Shown: positions 1 through 7,394 of the stretch, in pieces
Numbering within the stretch: the first letter of the stretch is position 1
Layout of the letters: each line of letters opens with the position of its first letter
Virus record (IMG/VR): IMGVR_UViG_3300027881_000056
Span: 1-29,201 of that record
Direction: 5' to 3' (one strand)
DNA from: a virus
DNA length: 29,201 nt
Notes under the pieces: model-generated
The model's database searches: none
What the model saw: the letters and a program-made list of their open reading frames with translations, nothing else
What the model was told of the DNA's origin: nothing
Translations under genes and position numbers: made by a program

Positions 1-73
1 TGTTCGCAGAGCGTCCGATACTCGTGCGTCGGTGCGGTTGCGTCGGCGGTCGTTCAACCTTGTGCTTTGACAT
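1..73 (-). CDS. Start of a small basic protein, cut by the window edge
   Basis: An ATG at 73..71 shares its A with the TAA stop of the helicase gene (TAATG), the same coupling used throughout this genome. The frame stays open to the edge of the window and gives 24 residues, beginning MSKHKVERPPTQPHRRTSIG, rich in Arg, Lys and Pro. I do not recognise the family. The strongly basic start would fit a small nucleic-acid-binding protein, but that is inference from composition only. The case for a real gene rests on the translational coupling and on the absence of stops. Confidence 0.5.
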   Translation of the reverse strand, partial: MSKHKVERPPTQPHRRTSIGRSAN

Positions 74-1863
74 TAGATCCAAGTCCTCCACCCATCTTTC
101 ATGATCTGCGCGCTGATCTCGACGTTGGCACGCATGGTCGCGATGATCTTTACGTCCACCGTGTTCGGCGCAATGATGTCGAAGTAGGTAATTTTCTCGT
201 GCCTCTCAGAACCGATGCGGTGTGTCCGGTCCTCGGATTGAATGCGTTCCTCGGTGTTGTAGCTATTCGAGTAGTAGATGACGATGCTCGCAGCCTTGAA
301 CTCATCGATGCCGATACCCCCGGCTGCAGCATTTCCTACAATACCATCGATATCACCACGCGCAAAGGACTTTCTTATGGAGACACGCTCACTCTCTGGC
401 GTGTCTCCATAAAACTTAGCTACGCGGTAGTCTTTAGCCGTCAAGAGGACAGCTAAAGCATCGATCTCGGCCTTGAACCGTGACCAGACCATGAACTGCT
501 GGTCCCCTGCTTCGTCGAGGATATCCAAGACCTCTAGCATCTTGGGGTTCTTCGAGGGTGGGATGATCTCGTGTGTGCCCACTCGCACACCGTCCTCTAT
601 CATCGGGAGGTAGCCACCGACAATCTCCTGGAAGCGTAGCAGTTGAGTCAGTACGATAGGCGCCTCTATCACGTCGTCCTTCCAGTGAACCATAAGCTCT
701 GCTGCCATCTCTGCGTAGGCAGTAGTCTGGGCAGGGGAGATGTTGACGCGACGTTTTAGGTGGACCTTTGGCGGAAGGTCAAGACACTCTTCCTTGGTCA
801 CACGGTAGGAGCACGACGCGATGCTCTCCGATAGCTCGTCGAGGTTCTTGTACTGGATGATCTGATAGTTCTTGAAGCCGCCCATCGTACAGTAGTGATT
901 GCGGAAGCTATAGAAATTTCCGAACCCAAGCACGTCCTCGTGCAAGAAGCCGAACTGAGCGAAGCTGTCCAATGGTCGTTTGATAACTGGTGTACCGCTC
1001 AGAATTCGGGCTAAGACACAGTGTGACCGTAGCTTCATTGCGGCCTTCGTCCGCTTGCTCGTCCTGTTCTTCAAGCGTGTACTTTCGTCTACGACTATCA
1101 TCGTTTGGAAAGCTTGAACAAACTGTTGCAAGAATTCGTAGCAGCGACCCACATTCAGGGCATCGACGTTCACCGTCAACACAACCAAAGATTTCGGCGT
1201 GCGCTTTAACCACGTCTCTTTTAGCTGATGTTCGAACTGTTTCCATTCCCACGCTTCTTTTCCGTTGGGCTGACTAATCCACACACCCTTAGTGACGGGG
1301 ATGTCCGATGCCATGTGATCTTCGATAGCGTCCTTATCGTCGGGGTGTTCCTTGTGACACTCCCACATGACCCAGTTGGTCTTGACCGAGTTGGGACAGA
1401 TCACCAGCATCGCATCAATGACGCCCTCGCGGTAGTTATGTGCCGCATCATCGATAGCCACCTTGGTCTTGCCGGTGCCCTGGTCCATGAGGTATGCGAA
1501 GTACGGCATGTCCCTGCCCAGCAGGAGGGCTTTCTTCTGGTGCTCCATCGGAGGGTATTTGAACGGGACGTTGTCGAGCAGGGACACGTCGATGGTATCT
1601 TTACCGTCGCGTATCTTGTCGCGCTGCTGTTTCTCTTTCAGGGCATCGAAGTGACACTGTAGCGCGGGCTTCGTCCATTGAGCACGAGGCCAAGCCATCT
1701 TGACGTAGTCCATGTTGGTGAGCGACGCCCGACACACCCACGCCTTACGAGGATTGCTCCAACGACACTGTGGGATGTTGCGCGCCTTCATCATGTTAAC
1801 GTCGTTGAGCGGCGTCGCCACGACTATGTTGGTGTCTTCAAGACTAACAGTAGTCACTGCCAA
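73..1863 (-). CDS. SNF2-family (superfamily 2) DNA helicase/ATPase
   Basis: A 596-aa superfamily 2 ATPase. Visible motifs are Walker A MDQGTGKT (residues about 126-133), a DEAH-box-like DEST (about 259-262), motif III SGTP (289-292) and SNF2-type motif VI QSEDRTHRIG (about 542-551). The first ~100 residues (WSNPRKAWVC region) resemble the HARP-like module found before SNF2 cores in other phage helicases. Such proteins move on duplex DNA or remodel branched DNA during phage replication and recombination; the exact role here is inferred. The first codon is TTG at 1863, behind a G-rich stretch. A GTG two codons later (1857) is an alternative. The start lies inside the end of the 62-aa ORF upstream, and the stop is coupled to the next gene by TAATG. 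Confidence 0.93.
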   Translation of the reverse strand: MAVTTVSLEDTNIVVATPLNDVNMMKARNIPQCRWSNPRKAWVCRASLTNMDYVKMAWPRAQWTKPALQCHFDALKEKQQRDKIRDGKDTIDVSLLDNVPFKYPPMEHQKKALLLGRDMPYFAYLMDQGTGKTKVAIDDAAHNYREGVIDAMLVICPNSVKTNWVMWECHKEHPDDKDAIEDHMASDIPVTKGVWISQPNGKEAWEWKQFEHQLKETWLKRTPKSLVVLTVNVDALNVGRCYEFLQQFVQAFQTMIVVDESTRLKNRTSKRTKAAMKLRSHCVLARILSGTPVIKRPLDSFAQFGFLHEDVLGFGNFYSFRNHYCTMGGFKNYQIIQYKNLDELSESIASCSYRVTKEECLDLPPKVHLKRRVNISPAQTTAYAEMAAELMVHWKDDVIEAPIVLTQLLRFQEIVGGYLPMIEDGVRVGTHEIIPPSKNPKMLEVLDILDEAGDQQFMVWSRFKAEIDALAVLLTAKDYRVAKFYGDTPESERVSIRKSFARGDIDGIVGNAAAGGIGIDEFKAASIVIYYSNSYNTEERIQSEDRTHRIGSERHEKITYFDIIAPNTVDVKIIATMRANVEISAQIMKDGWRTWI

Positions 1864-2032
1864 TCGCCCCCGTAAGATGTATTGTCCTGTCGATGAACTC
1901 TATATCCTGCTTAGGATCATCGAAGTAATTATTCTCCAGACCGACAGAACTTACATCGTTAAGACTGACGAGAATTATATCGTCTGTAATGACTTGCTTA
2001 ACGAACCTCTTGGTGCTTCTATCGTAACGCAT
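1844..2032 (-). CDS. Hypothetical 62-aa protein
   Basis: A 62-aa ORF fills the space between the carbamoyltransferase-like gene and the helicase, overlapping the first by 14 bases and the second by 20. The sequence (MRYDRSTKRFVKQVITDDII...) has ordinary protein composition, mixed charge and no membrane segment. I do not recognise it. Its ribosome binding site is weak, so translation would probably depend on coupling to the upstream gene. Without it there would be a 155-base non-coding gap in a genome where gaps are rare, which favours a real gene. Confidence 0.55.
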   Translation of the reverse strand: MRYDRSTKRFVKQVITDDIILVSLNDVSSVGLENNYFDDPKQDIEFIDRTIHLTGAIGSDYC

Positions 2033-2855
2033 TGATCAAGACCGCTGCTCGCACGTCCACGGAATACTGGACCTGTTGTCGTATTAGACAACGTGCATGG
2101 TTGAAGAGAGAGTGGTCAATCTCGTCGATGACGGGGCCGGGTGCCATGAGGTAGGTGCCGCCCGGAATATATGTAATGGGGTCGGTGCAGGGGGTGCCGT
2201 CTTGGTTGCGATAAACAATAAGAACACTAGTGCTCGGTAATTGCCACCCCCTCACGAAGTAACACCTATGGCCGCGCCCGGAGAACATATTTACATCGCT
2301 TGTGGCAGCGCGTGAACCGATGTCGCCGGACATAACTATATTGAGCGGCCCCTTACCACAGTGCTTTTCTGCGGTGTAGATATTGATCAGGGACTGGGTA
2401 GGATGCTCGCCCTTACTGCCGGCGTTGATCACAGGGATCGGTGGGTCTTCGTACTCACCGAAGCCACGATATACGATGGCATCGTAGCCCATATCAGCAA
2501 GCGCCAGGAACGTGTGGGTCAGGGTCTCGCCCTTCTCCATAGACGTCATGCCCATCGGCTTAGGGTCAGGGATGGCACCGATCTTGTGACACGCTAGGCG
2601 GAACGACATATCCGTGCGTGTCGACGGCTGGTCGAACACCAGTGCGATGTTCTTGCCAACGGTCCAAGACCTCGGCCAACAACCCGTATTTAGCGTATTG
2701 AATGTCTTGTCGACGTCGTACATGTGCCCTCCAAAAATTGGCGGGGGCAGGAGACGCGCCTCCCTTGTGGTCATAACCACTAGCCCCCATGTTCTAGCCG
2801 TATCGAACGGCTTACCCCCACCAGACAGGGCCGCATTCCGCGCTCGAACAAACAC
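2019..2855 (-). CDS. Aspartate carbamoyltransferase-like protein (compact)
   Basis: Resembles the catalytic chain of aspartate/ornithine carbamoyltransferases, which transfer a carbamoyl group from carbamoyl phosphate to an amino group (in PyrB, the first committed step of pyrimidine synthesis). Landmarks in order: PSTRT carbamoyl-phosphate loop (77-81), TSMEKGETL (104-112), IVYR (127-130), HPTQ (151-154), GDIGSRAATS (177-186), YRNQ (215-218, matching the Arg-x-Gln aspartate clamp) and APGPV near the C-terminus. The stretch between the SRA arginine and YRNQ is about 28 residues shorter than in E. coli PyrB, so the second-substrate domain is reduced. The GTG at 2855 gives the longest form (278 aa). 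An ATG at 2723 behind GGAGGG (234 aa) and an ATG at 2774 are credible alternatives. It follows the ribonucleotide reductase, which suggests nucleotide supply. The true substrate is unknown. Confidence 0.82.
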   Translation of the reverse strand: MFVRARNAALSGGGKPFDTARTWGLVVMTTREARLLPPPIFGGHMYDVDKTFNTLNTGCWPRSWTVGKNIALVFDQPSTRTDMSFRLACHKIGAIPDPKPMGMTSMEKGETLTHTFLALADMGYDAIVYRGFGEYEDPPIPVINAGSKGEHPTQSLINIYTAEKHCGKGPLNIVMSGDIGSRAATSDVNMFSGRGHRCYFVRGWQLPSTSVLIVYRNQDGTPCTDPITYIPGGTYLMAPGPVIDEIDHSLFNHARCLIRQQVQYSVDVRAAVLINALR

Positions 2856-2868
2856 ACTATCTCACATT

Positions 2869-4833
2869 TTAGCGCACGGGGCAAACACCATTTTCACAAT
2901 CTTCGTCGACAAGGTCAAAGCCTGTATCGTCGTCGATATTTACAGGCTGCAGCCTGTTAGTATACTCTTCGAAGACGTCCTTGGTCACGGCCTGTTGTGG
3001 CAGATAGGCATAACCTACGTCTTCGGCTGTCATGGTGGGGTCGATGCGAGGCATGAACGACACGCCCACATACGTGTCCCAGTTCTTATCAATCCAATCG
3101 ACCATAGCGGGGATTTCCTTCTGGTCGTAGCTCACGGTGATCGAGCAATTGTGATCGACATAGTTGCTCATGAGCATCTTATACCGGTTAAGCTGCTTTA
3201 CTGCGCTCTCAGTGTTGACCTCCATACCATTGACCACGTCGAAGTTTGCCGAGTCATTCTGGACCGGGAAACGCACGATCAGGGTGTCGGTATCGGTCGG
3301 GTTCGGGCTCTCGAATATGTGGTAGCCAGACGCTTCGAGCTTAGGAATCAAGGGGTCGTGTGAGCCTATCTTGATATGGTTCCACATGTACCTACCCATA
3401 GACTTATGGGCACCCTCTCCATCGCTGTCCATGATCTTGGAGAGGGTTCCGCTGGGCTTGATAGTGGTGGTTAACTTGGGGCGCGGCAGGCCAAGCTCGT
3501 CAGCCATGCCGTACGTCCCAAGTATGGCATTGTTCCGCAGCACACCATAATCGTATGGTGTCAGATCGGGACGCCCTGTTACACCCGTAAGACCGACGCC
3601 GCAGAGCCGCAGGAACTCATTGTTCTCATGCCACGCTGACTGTAATACACCATCGCGAAGATCGACGCAAGTCTGTCGGTAGTTGGCGCGACCCATAATC
3701 TGCATGGCCCGGTGTAGACCAGATGGATTACCACGGAACGCACTCAGACAAATCTCTACCAGATTACAGAACGACTTATTGGCGAGCAGGATCTCGGCAC
3801 ACGGGTTCACACCAGAGAACCAAGGGGCACGGATCATGGCAGCGACAGCATTAATGAAGCCGGGCTCGCTTCCGCCAGACGCGACCATCATGTCGAAGAT
3901 TTCTCTTAGTCCCGCTTTACTTGGCTTCGAGTAGAATAGGATGGAATTGTTGGACTGCTGTCGGTGTTGGTTGTCGTGGAGCCAGAAGTCTTTCTTGAAG
4001 GTGGCGAAGTGCTCCCAGCCGATTTCTCCGTGAGGATATAAGATGATCTCCGACGAGCGACGCGAGCTAAGGATCGTTCCAAGCCAGTTGATGATGTCAT
4101 GGATGTTGTGCCTGTCTAGGAGTTGTCCCGCCTTGCGAGATAGGATCTCACAGATCGCACGAAATGCAACGGCAATCGCAGTATCCCCAGAGCTAATCCA
4201 ACCGTAACCAGATAAACGAAGCCCAGCAGGACGTAACTCAGAAAAGTCGAGTACAACACGATCAGCAGGATACTTACCAGCAAGGAGCTTACCAACGGAC
4301 TTTGCCCACGCTTCCGCGCTATCGCCAATCTTAATAGTCCAAGTCTTGGTGTCAGCATTCCATATCTCAGTGTTGAAGTCCTCACCACCCTTACTGGTGC
4401 GGGAAGAGTGAATGATCTCACATTCCATCGGCTTGGCAAACCCATTGAGTGTGCCGGCGACAGGAAGACCTCCAACCCCACAGCCCTGCAGGAGTAGCCA
4501 TAGGAAGTCGACCATGTCGTGGACGGTCTCGGCACGGGCGAACGAACAGTTGAACTGTGACGCCTCGCGACGGCGGGCGACATCAGTCCCACCAAGCCAC
4601 AGCGTTCGCCCTGACACAGACGTCTTGCGCTGATACATGAGACCACGAAGCTCGTTCAACTCAGCCTCGTTGTGAACACCAAGCTTCCTCCCCCGCGCCC
4701 GCTCCCACAGCCACCGCTGATGATCGATGACACGGTCGATGGTCTGTTCCCAGGTCTCGAAGACACCGTTAGTCTCGTCGATAGGGCGGTTGTATGTACG
4801 GCGCGTGATGATATTAGCTCTGGTCGAAACCAT
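2869..4833 (-). CDS. nrdJ: Adenosylcobalamin-dependent (class II) ribonucleoside-triphosphate reductase
   Basis: Reduces ribonucleoside triphosphates to deoxy forms using B12 radical chemistry, with no oxygen requirement and no second subunit. It matches the monomeric class of Lactobacillus leichmannii. FNCSF carries Cys96 (partner of C119 there), NPCAEILL carries Cys345 and Glu347 (thiyl-radical Cys and catalytic Glu), SFCNL carries Cys356 (partner of C419), and the tail CENGVC has Cys646/Cys651 spaced like the C731/C736 shuttle pair. TIKPSGT and GEGAH phosphate-binding segments are also present. At 654 aa it is about 85 residues shorter than the 739-aa reference, so allosteric parts may be reduced. 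ATG at 4833 is preceded by GGAGGG. In a phage it would supply dNTPs for replication in a B12-containing host. Confidence 0.95.
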   Translation of the reverse strand: MVSTRANIITRRTYNRPIDETNGVFETWEQTIDRVIDHQRWLWERARGRKLGVHNEAELNELRGLMYQRKTSVSGRTLWLGGTDVARRREASQFNCSFARAETVHDMVDFLWLLLQGCGVGGLPVAGTLNGFAKPMECEIIHSSRTSKGGEDFNTEIWNADTKTWTIKIGDSAEAWAKSVGKLLAGKYPADRVVLDFSELRPAGLRLSGYGWISSGDTAIAVAFRAICEILSRKAGQLLDRHNIHDIINWLGTILSSRRSSEIILYPHGEIGWEHFATFKKDFWLHDNQHRQQSNNSILFYSKPSKAGLREIFDMMVASGGSEPGFINAVAAMIRAPWFSGVNPCAEILLANKSFCNLVEICLSAFRGNPSGLHRAMQIMGRANYRQTCVDLRDGVLQSAWHENNEFLRLCGVGLTGVTGRPDLTPYDYGVLRNNAILGTYGMADELGLPRPKLTTTIKPSGTLSKIMDSDGEGAHKSMGRYMWNHIKIGSHDPLIPKLEASGYHIFESPNPTDTDTLIVRFPVQNDSANFDVVNGMEVNTESAVKQLNRYKMLMSNYVDHNCSITVSYDQKEIPAMVDWIDKNWDTYVGVSFMPRIDPTMTAEDVGYAYLPQQAVTKDVFEEYTNRLQPVNIDDDTGFDLVDEDCENGVCPVR

Positions 4834-4837
4834 TTAA

Positions 4838-4843
4838 CCCTCC
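4838..4843 (-). promoter_or_regulatory. Strong Shine-Dalgarno site of the reductase gene
   Basis: GGAGGG on the minus strand, four bases before the ATG at 4833. It lies just after the T-rich tail of the terminator hairpin at 4848-4878. Any readthrough transcript would therefore present a fresh, strong ribosome binding site immediately after the hairpin. Confidence 0.7.
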
Positions 4844-4847
4844 GGTG

Positions 4848-4878
4848 AGAAAGAAAGGGCACCCGGTCAGGGGTGCCC
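4848..4878 (-). terminator. Rho-independent terminator after the metallophosphoesterase gene
   Basis: On the minus strand a perfect 8-bp stem, GGGCACCC/GGGTGCCC (4871-4878 with 4857-4864), with a 6-base loop is followed by TTTCTTTCTC. It begins about 33 bases after the stop at 4911. It separates the structural/envelope genes from the nucleotide-metabolism genes. I see no clear promoter in the 77-base gap, so it may act as an attenuator with partial readthrough. Confidence 0.8.
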
Positions 4879-4910
4879 CAAGGCGATAACAAGGTGGCTG
4901 TTTGGCAGAG

Positions 4911-6182
4911 CTATGCGCTCCCCACCCACTCCATTGTTACTGAAATCATGTCTGCCGTTGTGAGTGTTCGCTGCTCTTTCCACTCTACCCAAGCTGGAAT
5001 GTTTTCCAATGCGGCTGGTTCGTCACAGAGTACAGGCATGAAATGATTGATACCGTGACGCTCGTGCGTCATCCACAGGGCTTGCTGCGGCGGCTGGTAG
5101 GAGAAGTTGTTCGCGAGGCTATACTCGTCATAGCCCTTGGTTGAACCATTCATGATCAGCCTTGACGACTGGAATAGTTGATGGAAGTGACCGACGAGCA
5201 GGGTGTCATACATCTCGCGGTCGTGCGGCATGCCCATCGCCATCGTTCGTTTCTTCTGGTCACCACGTGTGATGGGACCGATAGGACCGATGATACCATC
5301 TCCACCACGGAACTGGTCCCCGTGTGTGAGACGATAACCCCTGCCTGCCACGCGGAACGTAACGTCTCGTGCAGGGGGGCACATGAAGACAACATCACCA
5401 CGTGCTACTTGCTGTGCGAGGTAGCGTTCGAGCAACTGATAAACGAGCCAGTCCGCGTTGGTCGCGGCTGTGAACTTGGTCCACGTTTTATGGGTTACTC
5501 GACCGTGGTTGCCGGGAACGCCAGGAATGAACACACGTCCATAGATCTTGAGCATCTTGAGGACGACACCGTGCAGGATGTCGCTGATACCAAGGATCTG
5601 ATCCATCAGGCGCTTGTCGCTACCGACAGTAAGCTCCTCGTGGATCATACCGTTGATGTTGTCGCCGCCAAGAACTAGAACAATACCGGGAAACTTGGGA
5701 TCTCTAAGAACCTCCTTTGTGAGATGTATCGTCCGATCCACTGTCTCACGTATACGGGTCTCTGCGATCTCGCTGTCGTACTCATTGACGAAGAATACCT
5801 CTTCTGCGTTAACGACCTCTCCGTAATGGAGGTCAGATAGCATGAGAGTAGGTACGCCGTGATTATAAGGGTGATTACGTCTATCATTGACCCACTCCGG
5901 TGGCTGTGAGACGTGTGCTCCAAGGTCTAGGATATAGTGTCGGACCTCGTCAGCCTCGATAGTGTCCTTCTCGCGGCTGATCAGTTCGCGCTGCAGGGTG
6001 CGTACCTGCTGTTGAAGGACGTTCATCTGGACGTCGGCGGTCTGCGGGATGACGTCATCCTTTGAGTCTAGGATACGTCTGAATGTGGTGCGGGACAGCC
6101 CAAGATTGTTAGCAGCGAGGGTCTTGTTGCCCCCTGCTGCCGCTAATGCTTCGACGACACTGTTGCGTCGGGGATCATCCAT
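4911..6182 (-). CDS. Metallophosphoesterase with N-terminal Fis-type helix-turn-helix
   Basis: A 423-aa two-part protein. Residues 5-38 look like a Fis-family helix-turn-helix (GGNKTLAANNLGLSRTTFRR), followed by a predicted coiled coil (about 50-75). The remainder carries the calcineurin-like metallophosphoesterase motifs in order: SDLHYGE (Asp117, His119), GGDNIN (Asp174), PGNHG (Asn225, His226), THGD (His287) and GHFH (His332, His334). These bind two metal ions and cleave phosphoester bonds. SbcD/Mre11-type nucleases belong to the same fold, but no nuclease-specific feature can be asserted here. The DNA-binding head suggests a DNA substrate or recruitment to DNA, by inference. The ATG overlaps the preceding stop by one base (TGATG). 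A hairpin terminator follows the gene. Confidence 0.9.
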   Translation of the reverse strand: MDDPRRNSVVEALAAAGGNKTLAANNLGLSRTTFRRILDSKDDVIPQTADVQMNVLQQQVRTLQRELISREKDTIEADEVRHYILDLGAHVSQPPEWVNDRRNHPYNHGVPTLMLSDLHYGEVVNAEEVFFVNEYDSEIAETRIRETVDRTIHLTKEVLRDPKFPGIVLVLGGDNINGMIHEELTVGSDKRLMDQILGISDILHGVVLKMLKIYGRVFIPGVPGNHGRVTHKTWTKFTAATNADWLVYQLLERYLAQQVARGDVVFMCPPARDVTFRVAGRGYRLTHGDQFRGGDGIIGPIGPITRGDQKKRTMAMGMPHDREMYDTLLVGHFHQLFQSSRLIMNGSTKGYDEYSLANNFSYQPPQQALWMTHERHGINHFMPVLCDEPAALENIPAWVEWKEQRTLTTADMISVTMEWVGSA

Positions 6183-6382
6183 CAGGATACGGCGTCGAGT
6201 GCGCGGACCGTATCCGTGATCAGCATGTCGCGGTTAGTCTTTATCTCTTCCATCTCTTCGTTGGTCAACTCCCTGTTTTCGGCACGCGCCTGGGCGATCT
6301 TCGCCTGCGCGGCCTGTGACTGGAGAAGATAATTAATCCCTGCGGAGAGCAGGAGGTCGGCTATAGCTACGGCTGCGGTCAT
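6182..6382 (-). CDS. Hypothetical 66-aa helical protein of the envelope-gene cluster
   Basis: A 66-aa protein with a hydrophobic or amphipathic N-terminal helix (about residues 1-22, ending NYLLQ), followed by a charged, Ala/Gln/Glu-rich helical part likely to form a coiled coil. Its ATG overlaps the lipoprotein stop (ATGA) and its stop overlaps the metallophosphoesterase start. Family not recognised. Position and shape would fit a membrane-associated lysis accessory protein, but no diagnostic motif is present. Confidence 0.75.
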   Translation of the reverse strand: MTAAVAIADLLLSAGINYLLQSQAAQAKIAQARAENRELTNEEMEEIKTNRDMLITDTVRALDAVS

Positions 6383-6699
6383 ACGAGTGCCCTCGGTTGC
6401 AGTGATCGAAGAACCTCACGAACTGAGGTCAGTGCCAACAAGGCTGCAGTTTCAGCATTGAGGTTATCAGGGTTTATGGCCCAGATGTCAAGCGCCGTCT
6501 TTGTAGCAACAAGGGCACGCTTCACAGCGACAGCACCATCACCGTGGATTGTACCGCGAACAACACCATCTTGGACGGTGACGAGCAGGGCCTTAAAGGC
6601 AGCGTCGGCCACGACGTAGCGTTCCTGTCCGGTCTGCGGTACGATTGCGCCGGCACAGCCTACAACAAACAGGAGCAGGAGTGGAATTAACTTCCTCAT
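6379..6699 (-). CDS. Putative lipoprotein (outer-membrane spanin candidate)
   Basis: A 106-aa protein with a typical lipoprotein signal: MRK, a run of Leu/Val, then the lipobox VVGC with Cys15 as the expected lipidated residue. The mature part is mostly helical (Ala/Leu/Val-rich) without further membrane segments. Lipoproteins in phage lysis clusters are often outer-membrane spanin subunits, but this one is longer than most and lacks the usual Pro-rich character, so that role is tentative. It could instead act at the outer membrane, for example in superinfection exclusion. Both ends are coupled by ATGA overlaps to small membrane-protein genes. Confidence 0.8.
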   Translation of the reverse strand: MRKLIPLLLLFVVGCAGAIVPQTGQERYVVADAAFKALLVTVQDGVVRGTIHGDGAVAVKRALVATKTALDIWAINPDNLNAETAALLALTSVREVLRSLQPRALV

Positions 6700-6836
6700 T
6701 CTGGTGTCCCTTCAAATGCCGTCAGAATGTCCGCGAACAATTCTTGATCCGGTAGGACAACATCAGGAAAGATAACAGCCGCGACGGCGTAGACGACCGC
6801 AACCCCTGCTAGGATGATGGCGCGATATTTCTTCAT
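6696..6836 (-). CDS. Small single-span membrane protein, 46 aa
   Basis: A 46-codon gene read directly from the sequence. ATG at 6836..6834 overlaps the preceding stop (ATGA), and TGA at 6698..6696 overlaps the lipoprotein ATG. It begins MKKYR, followed by one hydrophobic segment (about residues 6-23, AIILAGVAVVYAVAAVIF), and ends in a short acidic tail. The basic N-terminus predicts N-inside topology. The double overlap on both sides makes it very likely translated. Function unknown; a holin-, antiholin- or spanin-like role is possible from size and position only. Confidence 0.75.
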   Translation of the reverse strand: MKKYRAIILAGVAVVYAVAAVIFPDVVLPDQELFADILTAFEGTPE

Positions 6837-7030
6837 GACTTCCTTCCAATTTCAGTGATCTTGGCATCCATAGCCTTCATTGTACCGTTGATACACGAGA
6901 GGGCGTGTGTATTCTCGTCGTAACTCTTAATGAACCTCTTGAGCAACCACACATATACGCCAGACAACCACACGATACCAAAAACCAGAACCATATTAAG
7001 GGGTGATAGCTGATCGAGCAGGGCTTCCAT
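6833..7030 (-). CDS. Small membrane protein, 65 aa (holin-like candidate)
   Basis: A 65-aa protein with one hydrophobic segment (about residues 12-30, NMVLVFGIVWLSGVYVWLL), followed by basic residues (KRFIK) and a soluble helical tail. By the positive-inside rule the C-terminus should be cytoplasmic. It starts by TAATG coupling to the secreted-protein gene and ends by ATGA coupling to the next small membrane protein. Size, topology and neighbours fit a holin-type or lysis-regulating protein, but no family signature is visible. Confidence 0.75.
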   Translation of the reverse strand: MEALLDQLSPLNMVLVFGIVWLSGVYVWLLKRFIKSYDENTHALSCINGTMKAMDAKITEIGRKS

Positions 7031-7362
7031 TACGAGGCGTCCCCATCGGCCTTAACACCGACGTATACAGTCTCACCAGACATCATCGTGATCGAATAGA
7101 CATCCACATATATTCCCATCTTTGAGTCGAACTTCGTGACATAAAACTTGGTCACCACGCCAGACGTCTCGGAAGAATTTATGAAACATCCCCCAGAATA
7201 AAGTATTTTATAGGTCTCCGCATTCGTCTTACTGGTGATGATATCTTTAATCTGTGCCTCTGTGCTGCAGAACCATGATGGGGTAATCAACATACCCTCT
7301 TTGGTCGCGTCGGCCAGGGCTATGGCCGGCAAGAACGCCAATAAGAATGCGAGAAATTTCAT
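7030..7362 (-). CDS. Exported small protein with Sec signal peptide
   Basis: A 110-aa protein. I choose the ATG at 7362 rather than the in-frame ATG at 7407. It has a good ribosome site (CAGGAG) and opens directly with a classical signal peptide (MKFLAFLLAFLPAIALA, cleavage before DA at about residue 18). The longer start would bury the signal and overlap the upstream gene. The mature part of about 93 residues has two cysteines (Cys32, Cys59) able to form a periplasmic disulfide, and a beta-rich second half. Family not recognised. A periplasmic phage protein could take part in lysis or in blocking superinfection; this is inference. Confidence 0.78.
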   Translation of the reverse strand: MKFLAFLLAFLPAIALADATKEGMLITPSWFCSTEAQIKDIITSKTNAETYKILYSGGCFINSSETSGVVTKFYVTKFDSKMGIYVDVYSITMMSGETVYVGVKADGDAS

Positions 7363-7394
7363 CGTCGACTCCTGTATAAAAGCGAATTGTACCC

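Noticed and set aside
2566-2790. Separate 74-aa minus-strand ORF inside the carbamoyltransferase gene
   Set aside because: No ribosome site or coupling. Only its middle part looks protein-like, which is better explained as a possible frame disturbance of the main gene (reported as a finding).
2614-3363. 249-aa plus-strand ORF
   Set aside because: Antisense to strongly supported reductase and carbamoyltransferase genes, without family resemblance; a shadow ORF. The other plus-strand ORFs (for example 14702-15253, 16504-17112, 22806-23402) were rejected for the same reason.
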